Source: Methanosarcinales archaeon
GTDB taxonomy: Archaea > Halobacteriota > Methanosarcinia > Methanotrichales > Methanotrichaceae
Length of the DNA stretch: 8,450 bases
Direction: 5' to 3'
NCBI GenBank assembly: GCA_013415595.1
Contig: JAAEEW010000081.1
Location: 1 to 8,450 of the forward strand
The position numbers were made by a program, and so were the translations under genes. Shown one piece after another: positions 1 through 5,041 of the stretch. How positions within the stretch are numbered: the stretch's first letter is position 1; every line of letters begins with the position of its first letter. The notes under the pieces were generated by a model. The model worked only from the letters and a program-made list of their open reading frames with translations, searched no databases and was not told where the DNA came from.

Positions 1-135
1 AGTGAGCCGCCGAAATTTAATAGCGTTTAATTATTACTAACGCAGAAAAATTTTTTGTCTCAGCAAATATATCGATCAAAATAGTTCGGCCGTTAATTAT
101 TTTCGATATGTTTTTATAGAATAACAGCTTTAAAT
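1..135. other. AT-rich intergenic block, candidate promoter DNA
   Basis: This stretch is clearly richer in A and T than the rest of the window and has no convincing reading frame. It contains several TATA-like strings, for example TTTTTATAGA near 113-122 and CTTTAAAT near 128-135. In the plus direction these would place an archaeal start site around 140-160, just ahead of the inverted-repeat-rich DNA that follows. It could equally be the upstream region of a gene lying off the left edge. No coding or RNA gene is recognised here. Confidence 0.35.
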
Positions 136-148
136 CCTATCAGGGGTT

Positions 149-182
149 CTGGGCATCTGAGCGCAGTCTTTCCATTGCCCAG
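149..182. repeat. Inverted repeat, 7 bp arms
   Basis: CTGGGCA (149-155) and TGCCCAG (176-182) are perfect reverse complements separated by 20 bases. In RNA this would form a modest stem-loop. It is the first of several nested or consecutive inverted repeats in the gene-free left end of the window. Confidence 0.45.
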
Positions 183-184
183 GT

Positions 185-252
185 GAGGTCGGCTGCCAAT
201 AATCTGGCCCTCCATCGGCGACATCTGTCCCCCCTATGAGCAGCCCGACCTC
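185..252. repeat. Long inverted repeat, 12 bp arms with one bulge
   Basis: GAGGTCGGCTGC (185-196) pairs with GCAGCCCGACCTC (240-252) along 12 base pairs, with a single extra C as a bulge. The loop is 43 bases. Nothing coding overlaps it convincingly, so the pairing is not a by-product of a protein gene. Confidence 0.5.
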
Positions 253-270
253 CCAATCCCTCTCATCCCC

Positions 271-327
271 AATCGGAGATGCTCAATTATCCTGTTTCAA
301 CGGATCTTTCAATTCTAATCTCCGATT
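271..327. repeat. Perfect 10 bp inverted repeat
   Basis: AATCGGAGAT (271-280) and ATCTCCGATT (318-327) are exact reverse complements with a 37-base spacer. With the 149-182 and 185-252 repeats, this gives three successive stems in about 180 bases of gene-free DNA. Confidence 0.5.
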
Positions 328-379
328 CAGATCATGCCGATCAGATTACCCCGATCGGATTATGCCCGTCAGATCACAG
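322..379. repeat. Four-unit degenerate tandem repeat (about 14 nt period)
   Basis: Four consecutive units share a CCGATCAGATTAYG-like core: 322-336, 337-350, 351-364 and 366-379. Each contains GAT, CAGAT or GATC words in the same phase, and the third contains the palindrome CCGATCGG. The units are imperfect. They could be binding sites for a regulator in iterated register or part of a structured RNA. They do not look like CRISPR repeats, because there are no spacers and the units are too short. Confidence 0.45.
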
Positions 380-439
380 CCAGTCCGCTTTTACCACTCA
401 GATAGCGCCATTTCTGATTGCGTCATCCTGATCACCCCA

Positions 440-461
440 GCCCGTTTTTCGTAAAATGGGC
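440..461. terminator. T-rich hairpin, candidate transcription terminator
   Basis: GCCCGTTTT (440-448) pairs with AAAATGGGC (453-461) around a four-base TCGT loop, with one G/T wobble as plus-strand RNA or an A/C mismatch as minus-strand RNA. It lies 11 bases beyond the stop codon of the minus-strand gene ending at 472. It also sits at the right end of the inverted-repeat-rich block. It could terminate either the minus-strand gene or a plus-strand transcript. Archaeal termination often needs only a U-tract, so this call is tentative. Confidence 0.35.
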
Positions 462-471
462 GGGCCTCAGG

Positions 472-915
472 TCACTGTGGATTTTCCAGCATCACCCTCT
501 CAATGGAATGGTACTCTCGAAGCACCTCAGCCAAAGAGGCCTCGATGGCCTCCTTTTCTATCCGAAACTGAAGCAGCCTCTTCAGCAGACTCAGGGTCTC
601 CATGACGTCCTCCGCCACGTCGGGAGAGAGGTCGCCATCCTCCAGGGGCAGGGCGTTGAGGGCCATGAGGTCGGCCGTGTAGGTCAGAATGTCGTGATTC
701 TTGCATTTCTCCGAGACGGCCTTGATCACCTGGACGGCTATGCTCATCTTGGTGATATCCGTGATCGTCTCCAGACGCTGAATCCACCCCTCGGATATCT
801 TGGACAAAAGCAGCTCCTTCAGCTCAGGCGGGATATGGCGTCTGCACAGGATAATGTCCATCACCATATCCTTCCTGGCTTTGTTGGCATCCTTATCGTT
901 GATCTTGGCCGACAT
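472..915 (-). CDS. Hypothetical all-helical protein (147 aa)
   Basis: I do not recognise this protein. The 147-residue product has no signal peptide or membrane segment. It is rich in Leu, Glu, Lys and Ile in a pattern that predicts helices throughout: roughly residues 12-25, 29-41, 56-71, 74-88 and 97-141. The last of these could form a short coiled coil. Two cysteines (Cys24, Cys71) are not arranged as a metal site. Codon structure and protein-like composition favour this strand over the overlapping plus-strand frame. The ATG at 915 is preceded by purine-rich GGTGGAGATGGG, and an archaeal TATA-like TTATAA lies about 33 bases upstream, so the leader is short. It lies 275 bases downstream of the metal exporter gene on the same strand but probably has its own promoter. 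Confidence 0.72.
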   Translation of the reverse strand: MSAKINDKDANKARKDMVMDIILCRRHIPPELKELLLSKISEGWIQRLETITDITKMSIAVQVIKAVSEKCKNHDILTYTADLMALNALPLEDGDLSPDVAEDVMETLSLLKRLLQFRIEKEAIEASLAEVLREYHSIERVMLENPQ

Positions 916-948
916 TTTTTCCCATCTCCACCGGCATTTGCGGCGACG

Positions 949-957
949 TTATAATTG
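949..957 (-). promoter_or_regulatory. TATA-like box for the 147-aa gene
   Basis: On the minus strand CAATTATAA ends 33 bases before the ATG at 915. An archaeal start site about 26 bases from the box centre would fall near 926, giving a leader of about ten bases. Confidence 0.4.
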
Positions 958-1068
958 AGGCTCAAAGTTCTTAGAATTTTCGAGTGTGCTGCTGGCAGGA
1001 GGGTATGAAGTCAGGGACTTTTAGCCGGCTGGGCAAGACGTTTGGCTTCAGACTATTGGCGAAAAGCA

Positions 1069-1101
1069 AAGTCGAAGCAGGAATCAAGCAGAAGTCGAAG
1101 C
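1069..1101. repeat. Short direct repeat in purine-rich spacer
   Basis: AAGTCGAAGC occurs at 1069-1078 and 1092-1101, inside a purine-rich stretch between the 147-aa gene and the exporter gene. The wider 958-1190 interval otherwise shows no supported gene. Its open frames on both strands encode low-complexity or random-looking peptides. Confidence 0.3.
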
Positions 1102-1190
1102 TTGGCATTAAAGCGGACGTGAAGGCAAAGCAGGGATCAGAGCGGGAATTGGGAAATGAAGCCAAAACATTCCCTCCCGACGACAGGAGG

Positions 1191-2111
1191 TCATCCATTG
1201 GAGCTGTTGTTGTCGCATATCACCGTGCCCTGGCCGCAGCTATGGCATTCGAACTGGATGGTAGTGTGCTCCACTCCGAAGTCGTCGTGCAGGCGGCGCT
1301 TCAGCTGGTCCATGATCTCCCCGGCAGAGGCCAGCTTCTGATCGGCTATCACCACGTGGGCGCTGAGGACCACGTGCCTGGAGCACAGGTTCCAGACGTG
1401 CAGGTCGTGGACCTCCTCCACCCCCGGCACCTGGCCCATGGCCTCTGCCAGGTCGGCGATCTGGAAGCCCTCCGGGACTCCCTCCATCAGGATGTGCACC
1501 GAGGAGCGAATCACCCTCAAGGAGCTGACGATGATGAGCAGGCCGATGAAGATGCTGACTATGGGGTCGGCCAGGGTCCAGCCGGTGCGCCAGATCACCA
1601 GGGCGGCCACGATCACTCCCACCGAGGATGCAGCATCTCCCACCACGTGCAAAAAGGCGCTCCTGACGTTGACGTCCTTTGCCCCATGATCGTGGTGCTG
1701 GTGGCCGCTGAGGACGAAGGCCACCACCAGGTTGACCAGCAGTCCGAAGGCGGCGACCAGCAGCAGCTCCAGGCCCTTCACCGGAGAGGGCTCATAGATG
1801 CGGTGGTAAGCCTCGATGAAGATGGCGATGGAGACCAGGGCCAGGGTAGTGCCGTTGACCAGGGCGGCGAAGACCTCGAAGCGATGAAATCCGTAAGTGT
1901 GCTCCTCGTCCGCCGGCCGGGAGGAGAAGCGCAGGGCCGCGTAGCTCAGGCCGAGGGAGACCACGTCCAGGAGGACGTGGGCAGCGTCGGACAGGAGGGC
2001 CAGGCTGCCGGTCCACAGGCCGCCGATCACCTCCACCACCAGGATGAAGATGGTCAGGGCCAGGGAGAGCAGAAAGCTCCTCTCCACGGCGTGGGATGTG
2101 TGCGGTTTCAC
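1191..2111 (-). CDS. CDF-family divalent metal cation exporter (CzcD/ZitB type)
   Basis: This is a cation diffusion facilitator, a membrane antiporter that exports Zn(II) and related divalent ions in exchange for protons. From the GTG at 2111 the protein is 306 residues, the family's usual length. Six membrane spans are visible between about residues 12 and 200. The transport-site residues are present as SDAAHVLLD in span 2 (Asp42, His45, Asp49) and HVVGD in span 5 (His155, Asp159). A His-rich cytoplasmic loop, GHQHHDHG (136-143), follows span 4. The soluble C-terminal domain holds the HDLHVWNL motif and ends in a Cys-containing CHSCGQG segment. An in-frame ATG at 2264 would add 51 residues, but it lies upstream of a good TATA box (2218-2225) and adds a non-family basic segment. 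The GTG has a GGGAG Shine-Dalgarno six bases upstream. Exact metal specificity cannot be read from the sequence. Confidence 0.93.
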   Translation of the reverse strand: MKPHTSHAVERSFLLSLALTIFILVVEVIGGLWTGSLALLSDAAHVLLDVVSLGLSYAALRFSSRPADEEHTYGFHRFEVFAALVNGTTLALVSIAIFIEAYHRIYEPSPVKGLELLLVAAFGLLVNLVVAFVLSGHQHHDHGAKDVNVRSAFLHVVGDAASSVGVIVAALVIWRTGWTLADPIVSIFIGLLIIVSSLRVIRSSVHILMEGVPEGFQIADLAEAMGQVPGVEEVHDLHVWNLCSRHVVLSAHVVIADQKLASAGEIMDQLKRRLHDDFGVEHTTIQFECHSCGQGTVICDNNSSNG

Positions 2112-2217
2112 GGTCGTCTCCCGAAATGGAAATCGAAGCTCTTTTCGTCTCCGGCGTGGATTGGAGGCAATTGTGCCGGAAATCCAATTCAGTCGATAGG
2201 AAAGAACGGAAGGTCGT

Positions 2218-2225
2218 TTTATAAA
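2218..2225 (-). promoter_or_regulatory. TATA box for the metal exporter
   Basis: On the minus strand TTTATAAA lies within an A/T-rich TTTTATTTATAAAACG string. A start site about 26 bases downstream would fall near 2195, leaving an 80-base leader before the GTG at 2111. Its position downstream of the ATG at 2264 argues against that longer start. Confidence 0.5.
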
Positions 2226-2496
2226 TAAAATGTCCTCGCTTTCCTGTACCCTCTGGGACTCCATGCCTCACTTTATTCCTTCGCTCACTCCTCCGCTCAT
2301 CTCTGCCCAATTCTCTGTGCAGGGTGACCTCTCCATACTGTGCTTGCGGGAGAGCTGAACCATGATGAGACCCAGGATCCATAAACCCTTTATGAGATGC
2401 CTATCGATGTACTGAAACGCCCGATAGGAGGTCATGACGGAAGTCATGATCGATTGTCCCTTTGTGGGGCCCTTTTAAGGCGGCTTTGAGGTTAAA
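2226..2496. other. Divergent intergenic region between exporter and coiled-coil gene
   Basis: This part of the 385-base gap between the two divergent genes carries no supported protein gene. It contains a 6 bp hairpin (CATAAA 2380-2385 / TTTATG 2389-2394), a 7 bp inverted repeat (2400-2406 / 2422-2428), a pair of TCATGA palindromes (2431-2450) and TTTTAA at 2473-2478. A 17-codon ATG frame (2362-2415) with GGGAG nine bases upstream is present but has no other support. Confidence 0.4.
2400..2450. promoter_or_regulatory. Operator-like inverted and direct repeats
   Basis: CCTATCG (2400-2406) and CGATAGG (2422-2428) are a perfect 7 bp inverted repeat with a 15-base spacer. Immediately beyond are GTCATGAC (2431-2438, a perfect palindrome) and GTCATGAT (2443-2450), spaced 12 bases start to start, close to one helical turn. 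They lie 47-97 bases upstream of the ATG at 2497. The geometry fits a dimeric regulator, but no regulator gene is present and the role is inference. Confidence 0.35.
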
Positions 2497-3765
2497 ATGG
2501 CGCTGAAGTGGCTCAAGAATATACTGCAGAAGAGCGAACCACAGGCCTCTGCCGAGACTATCAAGCTATCGCAGCTGGAGGGCTGGCTGGACGGGAGGTC
2601 GAGAGACCCCAGGTTTGAGAAGGTACTCTCCGGGCTTTACAGCAGCTTTGCCGCCCTGTCCCGGGAACTGGAGAAGGACGTGGGGGCCATGATGGCTGCC
2701 GCCCCTCCCCAGGAGGCCACGCCCCGGCTTCTAAAGGCCGGGCAGGCGGCCAGAGATGCCGTGAGAAACCAGATGACGGTCATGTCCGAGAAGCTATCCC
2801 CGCCCCCGGAGATGGATTTTGCCTCGGCCATGGAGTACCACTCCGTTCTGGTCAACCACCTGGGGCGCACGGTGCTGAAGTTCGGCCGGTCCCAGCGCTA
2901 CGCTGCCGCGGTCTTCCCAAAGGAGCTGGAGCGCATAAACTCCGACCTGACCAGGGTCAGCCAGGTCCTGGCGGAGCTGGGCAGTTCCCTGGAGAAGCGC
3001 CAGAAGGAGATGGAGGGAGTCACCCGCTCTCGGGAACTTCTCTTTATGCTAAAGGACGATTACGCGCGGCAGGCGCCGTTGAAGGAGCGGGTGGAAGGTG
3101 CAAAGAGGGAGCTATCCGCTCTGGAGGCGGCTGAAGCACGGCAGCGAAGTGAGCTGGAAGCGCTGGAGGCCAGCGAGGAGGGCCGACGCCGGGCCCGGCT
3201 CAGGGAGTGCCTGGAGGCCGGAGCCGGAGAGCTGCAGCAGATGGAGATGGAGATGGCGGCCCTGGTGGCCCCTCTCAGCAAGGCCCTATCCCGGCTGGGA
3301 AAGGCCGATCCCGGGGACAGGCAGTCGGCTCAGAGCCGGGGAGTGCTGGATCTGCTATCCTCCTCCCCGGTCCGGGCCCTGGATCAGGACATAGCCGGGC
3401 CCCTGAAGGAGCTGGCGGCCAGGGTTCCCCAGCTGGGATTGAAGGACCGCAAGCGAGAGAAGGTGGAGGCCCACATCGCCCACCTCCTGGAGGCAGAGCC
3501 CCTGCAGGCCCTGAAGTCCCGCCACACCCGGGTCCGGGAGGAGATGGAGAGCCTGGAAGGGCAGATCCGACAGAGCGGCCAGGAGGCAAAGCGTCTGCAG
3601 GAGGAGATGGATCTGCTGCGGCGGCGGAGGGAGCAGATCCAGGCGGAGCTGGACCAGAGCAGGAGCGCTCTGTCCGTGGTGCAGGAGCGGGTGGCGGGAG
3701 AGGAGCGGGACCTGGCAGCCAGGGTGGAGGAGATGGGCGGCGGGACGCTGTTGATGGACCTTTAG
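2497..3765 (+). CDS. Long coiled-coil protein of unknown function (422 aa)
   Basis: I do not recognise a named family. The 422-residue protein is cytoplasmic by appearance, with no signal peptide or membrane span. Residues 1-140 look like a helical globular head with GWLDGRSRDPRF near 29-40. Two long Glu/Arg/Leu-rich coiled coils follow (about 144-260 and 334-415). A less regular linker between them carries the DLLSSSPVRALDQD segment at 285-298. There is no Walker A motif, so it is not itself an SMC or Rad50 ATPase, although its coiled coils would give superficial matches to those proteins. The ATG is preceded by GAGGT five bases upstream. It is divergent from the exporter and upstream of a small secreted-protein gene, with 158 bases between. 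A scaffold or structural role is plausible but only inferred from shape. Confidence 0.85.
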   Translation: MALKWLKNILQKSEPQASAETIKLSQLEGWLDGRSRDPRFEKVLSGLYSSFAALSRELEKDVGAMMAAAPPQEATPRLLKAGQAARDAVRNQMTVMSEKLSPPPEMDFASAMEYHSVLVNHLGRTVLKFGRSQRYAAAVFPKELERINSDLTRVSQVLAELGSSLEKRQKEMEGVTRSRELLFMLKDDYARQAPLKERVEGAKRELSALEAAEARQRSELEALEASEEGRRRARLRECLEAGAGELQQMEMEMAALVAPLSKALSRLGKADPGDRQSAQSRGVLDLLSSSPVRALDQDIAGPLKELAARVPQLGLKDRKREKVEAHIAHLLEAEPLQALKSRHTRVREEMESLEGQIRQSGQEAKRLQEEMDLLRRRREQIQAELDQSRSALSVVQERVAGEERDLAARVEEMGGGTLLMDL

Positions 3766-3821
3766 ACAGCCAGGCTCTTCATCCGGACGCCTGCCCTTAT
3801 TTCGCGGCCGCGTCGGCCACC

Positions 3822-3848
3822 GTCGGGAAGGCCGGGAAGTCGGGATAA
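3822..3848. repeat. Three-unit 9-nt degenerate tandem repeat
   Basis: GTCGGGAAG, GCCGGGAAG and TCGGGATAA run end to end just downstream of the coiled-coil gene. Slightly upstream, 3803-3812 is a perfect 10-base palindrome, CGCGGCCGCG. These may simply be GC-rich simple sequence. Confidence 0.25.
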
Positions 3849-3883
3849 TTTGGCCCGCGGTCAATGCAAATCAATTGCAAAAG

Positions 3884-3890
3884 CTATTTA
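3884..3890 (+). promoter_or_regulatory. TATA-like box for the small secreted protein
   Basis: TATTTAT, following an A-rich GCAAAAGC, lies 33 bases before the ATG at 3924. This spacing gives a short leader that would include the GGGGGCG Shine-Dalgarno-like sequence. Confidence 0.4.
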
Positions 3891-3923
3891 TCGCTGGGGG
3901 CAAGATGAGATTGGGGGCGAATC

Positions 3924-4298
3924 ATGAAAACTTGCTTGCTGATAGTGCTGGCCTTCTTCCTGATGGGCCTGACCCTGGCCCAGCCCACTCAGGTGGGGGG
4001 CGATTTCGGGAAGTCCTGGCTGGACCAGTACGGAGACGAGCCGGTGATCCTGGACAAGCCGGAGACGCTATGGACCTGGGGGTCGATTCCCAAGGGGCAG
4101 ATGCTGATCGGGGGAAAGCTGGAGCCCATCGGCGATCTGGCCATATTCTATCCGGCCTTCCCGGTGAACAATACTCCTCTCTACCTGAACCGCACCGAGC
4201 TGAGAGGAGCGACCGATCTGGCCTCTCCCTACCTGACGTCCGATCCGTTCTTCGTGGCCCAGACCACCGGCCAGCCCATAATCCTGAGAACCTTCTAG
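3924..4298 (+). CDS. Small secreted protein of unknown function (124 aa)
   Basis: The product begins with a clear signal peptide: a Lys at position 2, a hydrophobic core to about residue 18, and a likely cleavage after Ala19 in LTLAQ. The mature part of about 105 residues is rich in Pro, Gly and aromatic residues and has no further membrane span, so it should be exported. Two N-X-T sequons (Asn82 in NNT and Asn89 in NRT) could be glycosylated by an archaeal AglB-type oligosaccharyltransferase. No family is recognised and no catalytic motif is visible. A purine-rich GGGGGCG precedes the ATG. The gene is followed after 52 bases by the convergent msrB. It may be a lineage-restricted envelope protein, but this is inference from its architecture. 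Confidence 0.75.
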   Translation: MKTCLLIVLAFFLMGLTLAQPTQVGGDFGKSWLDQYGDEPVILDKPETLWTWGSIPKGQMLIGGKLEPIGDLAIFYPAFPVNNTPLYLNRTELRGATDLASPYLTSDPFFVAQTTGQPIILRTF

Positions 4299-4303
4299 GG
4301 CCT

Positions 4304-4335
4304 GGCTGGCTGACCGGGACCGACCCAGCCCTGGG
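4304..4335. terminator. GC-rich hairpins between convergent genes
   Basis: GGCTGG (4304-4309) can pair with CCAGCC (4325-4330). Alternatively CCCA (4324-4327) pairs with TGGG (4332-4335). These sit in the 52 bases between the stop codons of the secreted-protein gene and msrB, where a shared bidirectional terminator would be expected. There is no adjoining T-run, so support is weak. Confidence 0.25.
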
Positions 4336-4350
4336 GCTCAAAGTTGTTGC

Positions 4351-4818
4351 TCAGGCCTTCACGAAGTTGAGGGACGCGGAGTTCATGCAGTAGCGAAGGC
4401 CAGTAGGCGGGGGTCCGTCCTCGAAGACGTGGCCCAGGTGGGCGTGGCAGCGGGCGCACAGCACCTCCGTCCTGGTCATGAAGAAGCTGTTGTCCTGCAT
4501 GGTCAGCACGTTCTTCTCCGATAGCGGAGCCCGGAAGCTGGGCCAGCCGGTTCCCGAGTCGAACTTGGCCGCCGAGTCGAAGAGATCGGTGCCGCAGCAG
4601 ACGCACTGGTAGATTCCTTTGTCGTGGTGGTTGTGGTACTTGCCGGTGAAGGCGGGCTCCGTGCCCTTCTTCCTGGCCACCCGGTACTGCTCGGGAGATA
4701 GAAGCCTCTGCCATTCTTCGTCCGACTTCCTGATCCTGCTCACCAGCTCGACCTTTCCGGTCCTGGCGAAGAAGATGGCCACCCTATCTCCCGGGTCTTC
4801 AGGCGCATCCGTGGTCAT
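4351..4818 (-). CDS. msrB: Peptide-methionine (R)-S-oxide reductase MsrB
   Basis: MsrB reduces the R epimer of methionine sulfoxide in proteins back to methionine, normally with thioredoxin as electron donor. The 155-residue sequence carries the whole family signature. This comprises EEWQRLLSPEQYRVARKKGTE (35-54 region), YQCVCCG (zinc ligands Cys72 and Cys75), TGWPSF, CARC (Cys121 and Cys124), HLGHVFEDGP, and the catalytic Cys144 in RYCMNSASL. The position before GWPSF is Thr rather than Cys, so the classical internal resolving cysteine is absent there. About 30 residues precede the core, an extension seen in some MsrB proteins, and the ATG at 4818 fits that form. No signal peptide is present, so it is cytoplasmic. 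It is divergent from the nuclease-like gene across a 121-base region and converges with the small secreted-protein gene. Confidence 0.96.
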   Translation of the reverse strand: MTTDAPEDPGDRVAIFFARTGKVELVSRIRKSDEEWQRLLSPEQYRVARKKGTEPAFTGKYHNHHDKGIYQCVCCGTDLFDSAAKFDSGTGWPSFRAPLSEKNVLTMQDNSFFMTRTEVLCARCHAHLGHVFEDGPPPTGLRYCMNSASLNFVKA

Positions 4819-4848
4819 GGGATCTAAATTGGCTCTCCGCGGTTAAAG

Positions 4849-4879
4849 CGATTTGTATCTGTCTTCAAGGACCAAATCG
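4849..4879. promoter_or_regulatory. Inverted repeat in the msrB divergent promoter region
   Basis: CGATTTG (4849-4855) and CAAATCG (4873-4879) are exact reverse complements with a 17-base spacer. They lie 31-61 bases upstream of msrB and 61-91 bases upstream of the ATG at 4940. This is a plausible operator for one or both genes. No regulator is encoded nearby. Confidence 0.35.
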
Positions 4880-4902
4880 TCCGACTCTTCATCCAAAAGA
4901 TA

Positions 4903-4909
4903 CTTAAAT
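4903..4909 (+). promoter_or_regulatory. TATA-like box for the nuclease-like gene
   Basis: CTTAAAT preceded by A-rich AAAAGATA resembles an archaeal BRE plus TATA box. A start site 22-26 bases downstream falls at about 4928-4932, right before or within the GGAGGG at 4931-4936. It therefore supports initiation at the ATG at 4940 and not much further downstream. Confidence 0.4.
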
Positions 4910-4930
4910 TGAGGTGATAGATTATTTTAA

Positions 4931-5041
4931 GGAGGGCTTATGATTAAATTAGGATTTTTTTTTGATCCTGGCGGCATTGCTGCTGGCGCCCTGTCTGGCC
5001 TATCCTGGAGAGGTCAAGGGCGTGGTCGTGGGCGTGGATGA
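4931..5041 (+). other. Strong RBS and ATG leading into a T9 frame break
   Basis: GGAGGG (4931-4936) sits three bases before an ATG at 4940-4942. The frame from this ATG runs into nine consecutive T residues (4955-4963) and then hits a stop at 5039-5041 after 33 codons. If one T is removed, the ATG joins the nuclease-like frame exactly. It then encodes a textbook signal peptide: Met-Ile-Lys, a Leu/Phe/Ala-rich core, then CLAYPG. The sequence is either a homopolymer error or a real switch, see findings. The downstream CDS is annotated separately from its TTG. Confidence 0.7.

Noticed and set aside
322..379. CRISPR array
   Set aside because: Units are only about 14 bases, imperfect and directly abutting with no spacers, and no cas genes are nearby.
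236..454. 72-codon plus-strand frame in the repeat-rich left region
   Set aside because: Ser/Arg/Pro-rich composition that reflects the GATC-rich repeats, no RBS, and no family resemblance.
418..954. 178-codon plus-strand frame opposite the 147-aa gene
   Set aside because: The minus-strand product has coherent helical periodicity and promoter/RBS signals. The plus-strand product has neither.
971..1198. 75-codon minus-strand frame whose ATG overlaps the exporter stop by 8 bases
   Set aside because: The overlap would fit translational coupling, but the peptide looks random and no RBS-independent support exists. The exporter's C-terminus is already complete, so it is not a frameshifted tail either.
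984..2228. Long plus-strand open frame of 414 codons opposite the metal exporter
   Set aside because: Most of it is antisense to a well-supported CDF gene, and its translation is His/Asp/Gly/Gln-rich as expected for a mirror frame of GC-rich coding DNA. Its first 70 codons are low-complexity Lys-rich with no family match.
2355..2415. Possible box C/D guide RNA: CTGA, ATGATGA and a later CTGA
   Set aside because: The C-like and D-like boxes are 43 bases apart without convincing internal D'/C' boxes, and the flanks do not form a closing stem. Short motifs like these occur by chance.
2497..3765. SMC/Rad50-type ATPase
   Set aside because: Coiled-coil composition alone suggested it, but no Walker A, Walker B or signature motif is present anywhere in the 422 residues.
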